Notes under the pieces: model-generated | Told to the model about the DNA's origin: nothing | The model's input: the letters and a program-made list of their open reading frames with translations, nothing else | Database searches by the model: none | Translations under genes and position numbers: made by a program | Source: JBCDIQ01 sp039024295 | Lineage (GTDB): Bacteria; Bacteroidota; Bacteroidia; J057 | Direction: 5' to 3' | NCBI GenBank assembly: GCA_039024295.1 | Contig: JBCDIQ010000038.1 | Span: 1 to 23,132, forward strand | Length of the DNA stretch: 23,132 nucleotides | Shown: in pieces, positions 6,366-15,057 of the stretch | Layout of the letters: each line of letters opens with the position of its first letter | Position numbering within the stretch: the stretch's first letter is position 1

Positions 6366-8825
6366 CTAGGTTTCTATAAGTACGCGAGGCTCCAGGGGCA
6401 CATCTCCCTCCGAGGAAGGCTTCACTGGAGCAACTTTGTTGTCAAATGTAAGCAACAGTGCTGGTAGTAGCAGGAGGTTACTGAACATGGCGATCAGCAA
6501 GGTAGTTGACGTTAGCAGTCCCAGTGCCTGGGTGCCACCAAATGAGGAAGCGGTAAAGATGACAAATCCGAAGAAAAGAATTACGGAGGTATAGATCATA
6601 CTAACGCCAGTGTCCATGAAAGAATTGGAAATCGCTACCGAAGGTGAAAATCCTTTGCTCCTTGCAAGGCGATACCTCGCCAAAAAGTGAATAGAATCAT
6701 CTACAGCAATGCCAAATGCAACACTGAAAACCAATGCTGTTGAAGGCTTCAAGGCAATGCCCAAGAAGCCCATCATGCCCGCCACAATGAGCAAGGGGAG
6801 GAAGTTGGGGGCCAAACTGATCAGCACCATTCTAAAGGAACGGAACAAATATCCCATGATCCCTGCAATGACCAGGAACGCGATAAACAAGCTTTGAAGT
6901 AAATTTTGAATGAGGTAGTCATTGCCTCGAATAAACAGCTTGGTGGTACCAGTAATGGTAACGTCGAATTTATTATCCGGTGAAGGGATGACTGCTTGCT
7001 TTCCATTTAGCTGTTGCCACCAGGAAGTAAGTTTCGCCAGCGTACCTTCTGCGGTATCAGTTCGGACTACCTCTAGTTTGAATACTTCATTCACGTCCTG
7101 ACGAATAGAGTCGATCAGGTATTTCATTTCTATCGAACCGATGTCTTGAATACTACCCGTAATCCTGGCTCGTTGGAAGGTGCTATCTGATAGGGTTTTG
7201 GAAAAGGAGTTCGCGGTGAAATTTGTGTTTCGGAGGTAAAGCTTCAGGAAGTTGAGCTCATTCTTGTCTGGCATCAGGTAGTCTTCAGCTCCTCCCTTGA
7301 AAAAAGCCTGGCGCGTAAACATGGCAAAATCTGCGATGCTTACTGTCCGAGAGATAGAAGGATACTCGCTAATCCGCTCCTGTAGCTCGTGGAGACGCTC
7401 CAGGTTACGCCGCCGCTGAAAAGCACGCTTTTTTCGTCCATCTATGATGATTTCAAAGGGCATTACCCCGTTAAACCGATCTTCTACAAATTTCAAATCC
7501 TCTACCAAAACAGCCCCTTGAGGAATGTCATCTACCATTTTGGAAACCGGCAGAACATACGTCATGCCCGTGATAGAAAGAATTACACTTAGGATGGCTG
7601 CCACATAAATCCACGCTCGTTTTTTATGAACCAGGCGGTCCAGAACACGGATAAATCGGTTCAAAACTTTTCGTTCCAGGTGACGCACCTGATTTTTATT
7701 GGGTGGGGGCAGGAAGCTAAACAGGATCGGGATGAGCAATAGCGAAATAAAGAAGGCGGCTACCACACTTAGGCTAGCCACGACCCCAAACTCTCTCAAC
7801 ACACGGATATCCGTGAAGGCCAATACCCCAAACCCAACTGCCGTGGTGGCATTGGTCATAACGGTTACAATGCCAATCTTTTCAATTACCCGGACCAGCG
7901 CACGAATTTTATTATTGCTCCTGCGGTACTCAATATGATATTTGGTAATCAAGTACACACTGTTAGGGATACCAATCACCGTGATTAACGCAGGAATAAC
8001 CCCTGTGATAAGCGACATCTTAAAGCCACACAATCCCAGTATACCCATCGACCATATGATCACCACAAGCACCACTACCAAGGGCAGCAGGACGGTGTAG
8101 AATGACCTAAAAAATAACCACAAAGAGGCTGTCATGACCAATAAGGCCAACACCAAAAATAAGATAAGTTCATTAACGATGGTCTTATGGATATTTACCC
8201 GCAAAACAGGAAGACCTGCATACCGCAAATCGAGTCCCCATTTGTCTTCGAATGGTTGGGTAAACGCCATCATCTCGTCATAAACCCGAACTTTTTCTTT
8301 AGAGTCAAGAATTTTTTGTTCAACAGTAATGGCTACCAGCGTGGTCTGAGTTGCTGTATCCCAGATAATTCCCTGATAAAATGGGAGGTTTCGGATTCGG
8401 TGGGCTAGGCTGTCCATTTCCACCTGTGATTGTACAGGCTGCTGGACCACGCGCTCTAGTTCAAACCGCTCAAGGGAGTCATCTCGGACGATATCAAACA
8501 GGTGACTGATACTTACCACTGCCTGAACCCCGGAAATGGTTTGCAGGTTATCTGTAAGTTGATAAATGCTGTTAAACAGTTCCTTATCGAAAGGGTCAGC
8601 TTCGATCCCAACTACCAAGACATTTCCATCATCGCCGAATTCTTCCTTGAAATTCTTGTAGGAAATAAACTCTTCGTGGGTTTCGGGAATCACTTTTCCA
8701 AAGGCCTGATCTACTTCGGTACCCCTCATTAGCCACATAAATGCGGTCAAGAGTCCTACTACAATCAGGATTGGAATTCTTCCCCGCAAGATAAAACCTG
8801 CTATCGCTTGCCAAACCGGGTGCAT
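6366..8825 (-). CDS. RND/MMPL family exporter
   Basis: 819 aa from the ATG at 8825; a TTG three codons upstream sits inside a hairpin stem and is less likely. One helix (about 16-33) is followed by a large periplasmic domain, five helices (about 210-380), a seventh helix near 405, a second periplasmic domain, and a final block of five helices (about 640-790). This is the two-fold repeat of RND permeases, with the sterol-sensing-like MMPL domains. The second repeat holds GIAVDDSIHFLARYR (705-719), whose Asp pair is the family's proton-relay site. The size and lack of an adjacent membrane-fusion protein point to the hydrophobe/lipid exporter branch (HAE3/HpnN-like). The substrate cannot be told; a lipid or hopanoid-like molecule is possible. 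It is followed by xseB. Confidence 0.88.
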   Translation of the reverse strand: MHPVWQAIAGFILRGRIPILIVVGLLTAFMWLMRGTEVDQAFGKVIPETHEEFISYKNFKEEFGDDGNVLVVGIEADPFDKELFNSIYQLTDNLQTISGVQAVVSISHLFDIVRDDSLERFELERVVQQPVQSQVEMDSLAHRIRNLPFYQGIIWDTATQTTLVAITVEQKILDSKEKVRVYDEMMAFTQPFEDKWGLDLRYAGLPVLRVNIHKTIVNELILFLVLALLVMTASLWLFFRSFYTVLLPLVVVLVVIIWSMGILGLCGFKMSLITGVIPALITVIGIPNSVYLITKYHIEYRRSNNKIRALVRVIEKIGIVTVMTNATTAVGFGVLAFTDIRVLREFGVVASLSVVAAFFISLLLIPILFSFLPPPNKNQVRHLERKVLNRFIRVLDRLVHKKRAWIYVAAILSVILSITGMTYVLPVSKMVDDIPQGAVLVEDLKFVEDRFNGVMPFEIIIDGRKKRAFQRRRNLERLHELQERISEYPSISRTVSIADFAMFTRQAFFKGGAEDYLMPDKNELNFLKLYLRNTNFTANSFSKTLSDSTFQRARITGSIQDIGSIEMKYLIDSIRQDVNEVFKLEVVRTDTAEGTLAKLTSWWQQLNGKQAVIPSPDNKFDVTITGTTKLFIRGNDYLIQNLLQSLFIAFLVIAGIMGYLFRSFRMVLISLAPNFLPLLIVAGMMGFLGIALKPSTALVFSVAFGIAVDDSIHFLARYRLARSKGFSPSVAISNSFMDTGVSMIYTSVILFFGFVIFTASSFGGTQALGLLTSTTLLIAMFSNLLLLPALLLTFDNKVAPVKPSSEGDVPLEPRVLIET

Positions 8826-8826
8826 A

Positions 8827-8864
8827 GGCTGCAAAGCTATACAAAAATTAGCTTTCTGGCAGCC
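8827..8864 (-). promoter_or_regulatory. Stem-loop in the leader of the RND exporter mRNA
   Basis: GGCTGC plus AAAGCTA (8827-8839) pairs with TAGCTTT plus GCAGCC (8849-8855, 8859-8864), giving 13 base pairs with a 3-base bulge and a 9-base loop. The stem ends one base before the exporter's ATG (8825), so it would cover the ribosome landing site. It could control translation initiation. The structure is direct; the role is inferred. Confidence 0.5.
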
Positions 8865-8968
8865 TTGTATAGAAAAATATACGCCAGATAAGTTGAGGTT
8901 TTTATTTTCTATGTAACAAGCTGACGAGGGCTTTATGGCTAAGCTCTCTAAATTAAATCAACCAAGCC

Positions 8969-8990
8969 AAAAGCGGGGAAAACCGCAACC
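8969..8990 (-). terminator. Possible weak terminator after the OmpA-like gene
   Basis: On the minus strand a short GCGG/CCGC stem (8986-8983 with 8976-8973) with a 6-base loop is followed by four T (8972-8969). It lies just past the OmpA-like stop. The stem and T run are both short, so this is tentative. Confidence 0.3.
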
Positions 8991-8998
8991 GTTTTGAA

Positions 8999-9685
8999 CT
9001 AGGGCAGAGGCTGAAAAATCAACTCTACTCGCCGATTTGCAGAGCGAATGTCAGCCGCACGGTTATCCGCTACAGCAACATACTCCCCCCTACCAGCTGC
9101 GCGTAAGCGATGGGGACTCACCCCGAGCAGGACCAGCTGCCGTACCAGTGCAGTAGCGCGCAATACGCTTGGCTCCCATTGACCAGGTGCACTTTCAGCG
9201 TTTTGTGCGTGGTGGTCCATGTGCCCTTCTACAGTTACCATTTCCTTTGGAACCTTTTTGATGAGGTCAGCCAACTCCTTTGCTGTCCGACGCCCCACCG
9301 GGGAAAGCTCGATTTTATCCTTATCAAACAGGAACTCTTCTGGGATGATGATGTGGAGCAACTCTCCATTTCGACTGACTACATAATTTTTAGCCAGAGC
9401 TTTTAAGCGAGCCTCACGATTAGGAGCAGAATTTGTCGCCTTCATCTGGTTTACTCGTTTTTTTTGCGCAGCCTCTTGAGCCTGGGCAACACGAACATTG
9501 GCTGGCCCTACTTCCAGTACGCTATCAATGTACATCTGTAACCGCGTCCTCAGTTTCCGCTCCATCGCCAGGGTATCCTCTAGCCGATCATGGTGATGCA
9601 CCAGGTCATTGATACGCTCATTACCCGAACAGCCAACAAGTGCAAAAATCAGGAGCAAGACTACCCAAAAGGCGGTTACTTTCAT
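8999..9685 (-). CDS. OmpA-family lipoprotein (peptidoglycan-binding)
   Basis: 228 aa from the ATG at 9685; a TTG four codons upstream is less likely. A lipoprotein signal ends in LVGC with the lipidated Cys at residue 19. Residues 25-95 are charged and helical (likely coiled coil), with an Ala/Gln/Lys-rich stretch. The C-terminal OmpA-like domain (about 112-226) contains LFDKDKIELSPVGRRTAKEL and VEGHMDHHA, the GHxD peptidoglycan-binding motif with Asp157, and ends NRRVELIF with the conserved Arg. Met replaces the usual Thr in GHTD. It would tether the outer membrane to the cell wall. It is transcribed alone, divergently from the M42 peptidase. Confidence 0.88.
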   Translation of the reverse strand: MKVTAFWVVLLLIFALVGCSGNERINDLVHHHDRLEDTLAMERKLRTRLQMYIDSVLEVGPANVRVAQAQEAAQKKRVNQMKATNSAPNREARLKALAKNYVVSRNGELLHIIIPEEFLFDKDKIELSPVGRRTAKELADLIKKVPKEMVTVEGHMDHHAQNAESAPGQWEPSVLRATALVRQLVLLGVSPHRLRAAGRGEYVAVADNRAADIRSANRRVELIFQPLP

Positions 9686-9885
9686 GCAGATTTTCAATAA
9701 AAACCTGAATTTAACGCTTTTTTTGAAATACGCTTTGGATTATGCGAACGAAACTAGACATCAAGTCGTGGTCATTGCCTGAGAAGCTTACAGCATCCCC
9801 CAACCCAATAACAGGCTCTTCAGAATCAAGGCAATGAAGTGACAACAGTCTGTCATAACCTTTTTTCTTTTGGTCGATTTTCCTG

Positions 9886-9893
9886 TAAATTTG
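9886..9893 (+). promoter_or_regulatory. Predicted promoter of the M42 peptidase gene
   Basis: TAAATTTG is an exact match to the -7 consensus TAnnTTTG and lies 26 bases upstream of the ATG at 9920. The expected -33 position is only T-rich (9861-9866), so that half is weak. It would give a leader of about 20 bases. Confidence 0.45.
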
Positions 9894-9919
9894 CCTATTC
9901 ATTTTTACGAAATTATTTC

Positions 9920-10969
9920 ATGTCACTCAATACAGCCTTACTGGATCAACTATGTAAAACCCCGGGAGCTCCCGGCAGAGAAGAACGCGTCAGGAGATTG
10001 GTACTGAAAGAGATCGAAGGACTTGTGGATGAAATCAGCATTGACAGAATGGGCAATGTGGTCGCGTTAAAAAAAGGCAAGGGAGACAAACGGGTGATGG
10101 CAGCTGCTCACCTGGATGAAATTTCCTTTATGATCACACACATTGACAGTGATGGCTTTGGACGGTTTCAAACACTTGGAGGGTTTGATCCCAAAACCCT
10201 TACTGCCCAACGGGTAATCGTTCATGGAAAAGAAGACATCATCGGTGTGATGGGAAGTAAGCCCATTCACTTGATGTCAGCAGAAGACCGGGCAAAGCCA
10301 CCTAAGCTAAAAGATTACTTCATAGATTTTGGTCGAACCAAAGAACAGTTGGAAGGAATCATACGACCTGGAGATGTCGTAACCCGGGAAAGAGATATGA
10401 TCGAGATGGGAGACTGTGTAACCACTAAATCCCTCGACAACCGGGTATCTGTCTTCATTTTAATAGAGACCCTTCGTAAAATGGGTACACCGGCACACGA
10501 CTTCTACGCAGTATTCACTGTCCAGGAAGAAGTAGGGATACGCGGCGCAACGACTGCTACCAGGGCCATAAATCCCGATTTCGGCTTTGGACTCGACATC
10601 ACCATTGCCAACGATACACCGGGCGCAAAGGAGCATGAAAAAGTAAGTCTGCTTGGCAAAGGAACCGCAATCAAGTTGTATGATTCCTCTGTCATTACGG
10701 ATGTGCGAATGGTGCGCTACATGGAGGAAGTAGCTCAATCAGAGAACATTCCCTACCAAATGGAAATTTTATCTGCAGGTGGAACTGATACGGCTGCTAT
10801 CCAGCGATCAGCAGATGGGGCAATTGTTGGCTGTGTATCAATCCCTTGTCGCCATGTTCACTCAGTTGTGGAAACCTGCCATAAAAATGACATTCAGGCA
10901 AGCATTGATTTGCTTACTGCCTGTGTGGAACAGCTGGATAAATTCGATGAAAACTGGGGCACTCGTTAA
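9920..10969 (+). CDS. M42 family metallopeptidase (glutamyl aminopeptidase/endoglucanase M-like)
   Basis: 349 aa from the ATG at 9920; the reading frame is open 27 codons further upstream, but that extension covers the predicted promoter and does not look like protein. Metal and catalytic residues of the M42/M20-like di-zinc fold are all present: His64 and Asp66 in AHLDE, Asp173 in SLDNRV, the Glu203-Glu204 pair in VQEEVGIRGA, Asp226 in GLDIT, and His314 in RHVHS. Length is typical. These enzymes trim N-terminal residues from short peptides in the cytoplasm as large tetrahedral assemblies. Its stop is only 6 bases from the convergent lipoprotein gene, with no terminator between. Confidence 0.93.
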   Translation: MSLNTALLDQLCKTPGAPGREERVRRLVLKEIEGLVDEISIDRMGNVVALKKGKGDKRVMAAAHLDEISFMITHIDSDGFGRFQTLGGFDPKTLTAQRVIVHGKEDIIGVMGSKPIHLMSAEDRAKPPKLKDYFIDFGRTKEQLEGIIRPGDVVTRERDMIEMGDCVTTKSLDNRVSVFILIETLRKMGTPAHDFYAVFTVQEEVGIRGATTATRAINPDFGFGLDITIANDTPGAKEHEKVSLLGKGTAIKLYDSSVITDVRMVRYMEEVAQSENIPYQMEILSAGGTDTAAIQRSADGAIVGCVSIPCRHVHSVVETCHKNDIQASIDLLTACVEQLDKFDENWGTR

Positions 10970-10975
10970 TCTGCC

Positions 10976-11659
10976 CTATTCAACCAAATATTCAATGTGA
11001 ATGTAGCTTTCATCAGGATTAAATTCCTGATTGGGACCATCATTGACAATAGTGCGATCGTACACCGCGATCTTGCCTATGTCAGCTTTGAACAGCTCAT
11101 ACGCCAATCGATACCTCACAAAACTGGTGGTATCTGAAGGAAGGCTTTGCAAAACAAACACCACCTGATCATACACCTGACCATTTACCTCCATCGTAGT
11201 GTCAATGCTCTGGTATTTGTACTCCTGCTCCCCTAGCCCGTTGAACAGGTGGCCATTCCATTTTATGCCTGTGAAAACTGGAAACTTCAGGGCGAGGTAT
11301 CGCTGATTCTCAATCAGACGCTCAGCAAATTGATCGTCCTTAAAGACCGTCCATACCCTTTCAGGCTGAAAATCGTAGTTAGTTCCGAGGTCGTATTCAG
11401 AACGTAAGGTTTCCAAACGGCGAACAGTTCTTCCTTTCAGGTCTACCTCAGTTCCTCCGATTACCTCACGACGATAGAACCAGTCCACTACCGTATCCTG
11501 GGTGGTAAAGGTGGTGTCGATTACCAAATAGGTACGGGTTTGGCCTTCTTCCATGGGAAAGAGTCGCTCCGTATATTCTGGGATAACATCCTTCACCCTG
11601 TTACAAGCGAATAACCCCAATACGATGATGGCGATTCCTAATATGTGATGAACTTTCAT
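10976..11659 (-). CDS. Putative lipoprotein of unknown function
   Basis: 227 aa from the ATG at 11659; an ATG seven codons upstream would put extra charged residues before the signal. A lipoprotein signal (hydrophobic 6-18) ends in LFAC with Cys at residue 19. The mature part is beta-rich with many aromatic and Asp/Thr residues (GQTRTYLVIDTTFTTQDTVV, FKADIGKIAVYDRTIV) and no catalytic motif that I recognise. It resembles the many uncharacterised Bacteroidota lipoproteins of about 200-250 aa with a single beta domain, probably facing the periplasm. Convergent with the M42 peptidase gene. Confidence 0.75.
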   Translation of the reverse strand: MKVHHILGIAIIVLGLFACNRVKDVIPEYTERLFPMEEGQTRTYLVIDTTFTTQDTVVDWFYRREVIGGTEVDLKGRTVRRLETLRSEYDLGTNYDFQPERVWTVFKDDQFAERLIENQRYLALKFPVFTGIKWNGHLFNGLGEQEYKYQSIDTTMEVNGQVYDQVVFVLQSLPSDTTSFVRYRLAYELFKADIGKIAVYDRTIVNDGPNQEFNPDESYIHIEYLVE

Positions 11660-11821
11660 GTGTTTCCTGTTGCTCCCCAATAATCGCCTTTTCCCATTAA
11701 GATCACAACCCCAAAATGAAGGGACTATTACAGTGTCATGGAAAGTTAAACAGGAAATTAAGCTAATTTATTTGTCATATTTACTATTTTTAAATACATT
11801 CATACCACTAAAGCTATCCAT

Positions 11822-12871
11822 TTGTCTGAACAATCTGCCCAAAACCCACATGATCATTTCTTCAAGGTGATGTTTTCCCGGAAGGAAGTGGTGCGCAAAT
11901 ATTGCGAGAACTTTCTGCCGGAAGAGCTGAGCAGACGGTTGGTCGTTTCTGAGCTGGTGCGTGTGCCAGATTCTTTTGTGGATGAGGAACTGAAAGACCA
12001 CTTCTCTGACATCATATATTGTTGCCCACTTGACCGGGGTAAGCATCAGGTGCTCATTACGCTTTTATTTGAGCACAAAAGTTATGTGCCTCCGTTTCCA
12101 CATTTACAATTGCTTCAATACCTGCTTAATGGGTGGAAGTCGCAGCGCAATCAAGCCAAAAAGAACAAGCAAAAGAAGTTTAGGCTCAGACCAATCATTC
12201 CTATCATTGTGTATCACGGCAGGGAAAAGTGGAATGTAAGACCCTTTACAGATTATTTTGAAGGAGAGTGGAACGAGTATTTGACTCCCTATCTACCTGA
12301 CTTCAATTATCACCTAACCGATTTAACTACTTACTCCCCAGAAGAATTGGCAACCATGGACCTGGAGGCGTTAGAAGCTGCTTTTCTTGCCTTTCAGATA
12401 AGTCGAAATGAAGAATTGTTTAAGCAGTTTTTTGGCCGGATACAATTTTATTGGCAATACTTTAAGAAAAATGAATCGTACCATGATCTTAGTCAGGCGA
12501 TTGTCGTATATTTAATTCGAATGATAAAAAAGACTCCTATGGAAGTGAAAGCAATGATTCAGTATGTCCGTCCAACCAACAAACCCAAGGAGGATTGGAC
12601 CCTCGAGGATTACTTAATCGAAGAGTTCGAAAAGAAAAATAATGTGGACTTCTACAAGGCGTTCGAAGATTTGTATGAAGCTCAAGTGCAGGTACAAAAA
12701 GCAGAGGCCAGAGCAAAAGAGGCGGAATTAAGGGTAGCCCGAAGTAACCTCATAACCATAAAAACAGGGCTGAAGCTCAATCTCCCCATGGAAACCCTGA
12801 TGGAAATGACGCAGCTTTCGCGCCAGGAAGTGAAAAAAATAATTGCGCAAATAAAAAAAGAGGAGGAGTAA
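11822..12871 (+). CDS. Rpn family recombination-promoting nuclease/putative transposase
   Basis: 349 aa with a TTG start at 11822. The start is chosen because the conserved family N-terminus NPHDHFFKVMFSRKEVVRKY lies upstream of the first ATG (11870). Residues 5-230 match the PD-(D/E)XK fold of Rpn/YhgA-like proteins, with Asp63 (FSDIIY) and the Glu84-His85-Lys86 catalytic signature in LLFEHKSY. The C-terminus (about 270-349) is a charged helical stretch (QVQKAEARAKEAELRVARSN) likely to form a coiled coil, followed by a small helical unit with METLMEMTQLSRQEVKKII. E. coli Rpn proteins are DNA nucleases that raise recombination. No inverted repeats or target duplications flank it, so it is not evidently mobile here. 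Confidence 0.85.
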   Translation: MSEQSAQNPHDHFFKVMFSRKEVVRKYCENFLPEELSRRLVVSELVRVPDSFVDEELKDHFSDIIYCCPLDRGKHQVLITLLFEHKSYVPPFPHLQLLQYLLNGWKSQRNQAKKNKQKKFRLRPIIPIIVYHGREKWNVRPFTDYFEGEWNEYLTPYLPDFNYHLTDLTTYSPEELATMDLEALEAAFLAFQISRNEELFKQFFGRIQFYWQYFKKNESYHDLSQAIVVYLIRMIKKTPMEVKAMIQYVRPTNKPKEDWTLEDYLIEEFEKKNNVDFYKAFEDLYEAQVQVQKAEARAKEAELRVARSNLITIKTGLKLNLPMETLMEMTQLSRQEVKKIIAQIKKEEE

Positions 12872-12873
12872 AC

Positions 12874-12902
12874 TCCTTGCCCCTGACCCAAGGATACTTT
12901 TT
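12874..12902 (+). terminator. Probable terminator of the Rpn-like gene
   Basis: TCCTTG (12874-12879) pairs with CAAGGA (12889-12894) across a 9-base loop, followed by TACTTTTT. It starts 3 bases after the Rpn-like stop and lies in the 42-base gap to the convergent FkbH gene. The stem is short, so confidence is moderate. Confidence 0.55.
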
Positions 12903-12913
12903 GAGCCATCGTC

Positions 12914-14647
12914 TTAAATCACGAGGATATTTTCAGCTTTGATATAGTGTACCCCGGATTTAAAGTCGCCTGTTGCCATCGTCCATTTGGAATCACTGTT
13001 CTGCGAAAATCCTAAATTCGCGTAGTGTTCCTTCACCAGGCCATTTTTTGGCGTTGGCAAATATTCTCCGATGAGTTGCTCGGCACCCGTCGATTTTGCC
13101 CATTCCACTACCTGTTCCAATACAAACTTTTCGACATCGCGCTTGAGTACCCGACAACTCATGATCCAGGTATCAATGAACCAGCTGTTCCCCTCACGCT
13201 CAAGGATCAGTACACTGATGAGGCCGTAATCCCCAAATTTATCCGCCAATTTGATGTAAAAACCCTGGCGATTGGGATCGGTCATAATTGCACGGATGTC
13301 CTCTTCGGTGTATCGCTGGGTCCGGAGGTTAAATTGGTTGGACCGTTGGGTAAGTTGGGCGATTCGCGGTACATGAAACCCATCAAAGGGCAAAAATTCA
13401 CCCTGCATTTCCAGACTTTTCAAATAGTCCTCAATGGAGCCGAACTGTTGTTTCAGCGTAACCCTTTTAGCTTCCTGCTGGTATTTTTCGGTTCGTTTGT
13501 GATCTTCATTTGAATAGGAGACCGTTTCGAACAAATTACATTGACGCAAATAGGACGTGTACAAAGCTGGATCTTCCGGCATTTCAGGAACGACTACTTC
13601 TGGGAGTTGCTCCCGGACCAGGTTCCGTTCAAAGGGATTATCATCCACGAAAACCATGGAATCAAACCCGATGTTGAGCACTTGCTGGATGTATCGGATG
13701 TTGTCTGCCTTATTTTGCCAGTTAGCTACAAAGATGGAAATGTCTTCCAACCTCAACACCATGTCCAGATGCTTTTCAAAAGGCTCTCGGGCGATGTGGT
13801 CGGTATTCTTGCTACAAATTGCCAGGATAACCCCTCTTTCCTTCAGGTTCTTGGCCCAAAGCTGCAATTCAGTAAAGGCCTTACCTATTCCCAATTGCCC
13901 AACCTGAATGCCTTCCATACCGTCATCACCAATGATTCCTCCCCAGCAGGTATTATCTAGATCTAAAATCAGGCATTTCCGAAATTTCCCTTGAAATCCT
14001 CGAATGATTCCGACTACCTCACGGGCAACAATTGGGAGGAAATCAAGGCTCATGGCAATGCTGGTTCGAACGTATGTGGTCGAATCAAATACCTGCTCCT
14101 GCCCATATTGCCCTTGTTGGGCGGCAAGGTCTACCACCCATAAGTTGGGGTACTTCTGTGCGAGGTCCATCAGTCCCAGGTTGTATTTCCGGATCTGATA
14201 CGTCCACGAGTGGGAAACCTTCGCACCGTAATTGCCGAAAATGGCATCGGGTAAGCAACCGAGGGTGTTAGCAAGCACCTGAGCTTGAGACCGGCTGGAG
14301 ATTACCTGGAGGTAATTCTCCAATTGTTCGAGCATATCGGTTGCAAAAGTCCCTTGTTCGGCGGGAGAACACTTCAAATATTTCAACCAACGGACGTGAG
14401 CCGCGTGGAAGATCCAGATGGCATCGCGCGGATCTGTGTACAAGGAAGAGGCGGGATTCAGGATTTCCAGGTCCATCTGGTCATACTCTCCCTGGTACAC
14501 CGAGATATTCAGACCGACATCGTATCCATATCCACGTATGGCTTGTGCCAGTAACTGGGTAGCAGAATCCGCAACCAGCGCAAAGCGAACCGCTTTCTTT
14601 CCTTCGAAGTCCTTTTTCAGGTTTTTCCTGAGTTGATTGAAAGTCAT
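12914..14647 (-). CDS. FkbH-type HAD-IIIC protein (glyceryl-ACP-forming enzyme candidate)
   Basis: 577 aa. Three parts can be seen. (a) N-terminal SGNH-like domain (about 20-215), with ADS at 26-28 in FALVADSATQLL. (b) HAD-IIIC phosphatase core (about 223-375): motif I Asp229-x-Asp231-x-Thr233 in LDLDNTCWGG, motif II Ser279 in AICSKN, Lys313, and motif IV Asp335-Asp336 in VFVDDNPFER. (c) C-terminal GNAT-like region (about 395-570) with LTQRSNQFNLRTQRY. This is the FkbH architecture. In polyketide pathways (OzmB type) it takes 1,3-bisphosphoglycerate, removes phosphate and loads the glyceryl unit onto an ACP. The ACP two genes upstream fits that role. It is the last gene of the 15320-12914 run, 14 bases after the VOC gene. 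The exact acyl group is inferred, not shown. Confidence 0.88.
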   Translation of the reverse strand: MTFNQLRKNLKKDFEGKKAVRFALVADSATQLLAQAIRGYGYDVGLNISVYQGEYDQMDLEILNPASSLYTDPRDAIWIFHAAHVRWLKYLKCSPAEQGTFATDMLEQLENYLQVISSRSQAQVLANTLGCLPDAIFGNYGAKVSHSWTYQIRKYNLGLMDLAQKYPNLWVVDLAAQQGQYGQEQVFDSTTYVRTSIAMSLDFLPIVAREVVGIIRGFQGKFRKCLILDLDNTCWGGIIGDDGMEGIQVGQLGIGKAFTELQLWAKNLKERGVILAICSKNTDHIAREPFEKHLDMVLRLEDISIFVANWQNKADNIRYIQQVLNIGFDSMVFVDDNPFERNLVREQLPEVVVPEMPEDPALYTSYLRQCNLFETVSYSNEDHKRTEKYQQEAKRVTLKQQFGSIEDYLKSLEMQGEFLPFDGFHVPRIAQLTQRSNQFNLRTQRYTEEDIRAIMTDPNRQGFYIKLADKFGDYGLISVLILEREGNSWFIDTWIMSCRVLKRDVEKFVLEQVVEWAKSTGAEQLIGEYLPTPKNGLVKEHYANLGFSQNSDSKWTMATGDFKSGVHYIKAENILVI

Positions 14648-14661
14648 GAAGCTAACAGGAA

Positions 14662-15057
14662 TTATTGTTCAATAAGTTCTATCAGATGAAGTTCTGGGTT
14701 GTAGAGAAAGGCACAGGTCTTCATGCCAAATGCCTCAGACGAAAATTTGTTGATCAGCCTATACTCCTTCTGCACCAGAGACTCAATGGCCGCATCTATC
14801 TCAGCAACCTTGAACCCCATATGGTAGAAATTGACGCCTTTTTTACGGTGTAGACGTGCCAGAGAAGAGGACTCCTCCAGTGGTTGCACCAATTCCAGGC
14901 TCACCCCATCCGTCATTTTCACAAAGCATACCTTCACCTTTTGATCGGTAATGTCATATACCTTGGAGGCTTCAAATGCTTCGCCCATCAGCACCTGATA
15001 GCTGGCAAGTGAGGCCTCCATGTCCAGGGTGAGGCAGCCTACGTGATGAAGGTCCAT
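14662..15057 (-). CDS. VOC family protein (methylmalonyl-CoA epimerase/glyoxalase-like)
   Basis: 131 aa, the length of a two-module vicinal-oxygen-chelate protein. Candidate metal ligands follow the epimerase pattern: His5 in LHHVG, Glu55 in SLELVQP, His79 in YHMGF and Glu127 in HLIELIE. Such enzymes epimerise or isomerise acids next to a thioester carbonyl. Its ATG overlaps the ACP stop by one base (TGATG), so the two are translationally coupled, and it probably acts on the ACP-tethered unit made by the FkbH protein (inference). Because the usual substrate methylmalonyl-CoA has no other gene here, that classical function is unlikely. Confidence 0.82.
   Translation of the reverse strand: MDLHHVGCLTLDMEASLASYQVLMGEAFEASKVYDITDQKVKVCFVKMTDGVSLELVQPLEESSSLARLHRKKGVNFYHMGFKVAEIDAAIESLVQKEYRLINKFSSEAFGMKTCAFLYNPELHLIELIEQ

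Noticed and set aside
8826..8834. TTG at 8834 as start of the RND exporter
   Set aside because: The ATG three codons downstream (8825) is more usual and the TTG lies inside the stem-loop. Similar TTG starts were set aside at 5467 and 9697 in favour of nearby ATGs.
9711..9902. 63-codon minus-strand frame between the OmpA-like and M42 genes
   Set aside because: It overlaps the predicted M42 promoter, has no recognisable motif and can be explained by chance in a 234-base spacer. It could still be a small gene.
11822..12871. Rpn-like gene as part of an insertion sequence
   Set aside because: No terminal inverted repeats, target duplication or second transposase frame was seen around it.
13025..13960. 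Several plus-strand frames opposite the FkbH gene
   Set aside because: All are shadows of the FkbH coding sequence in other frames.
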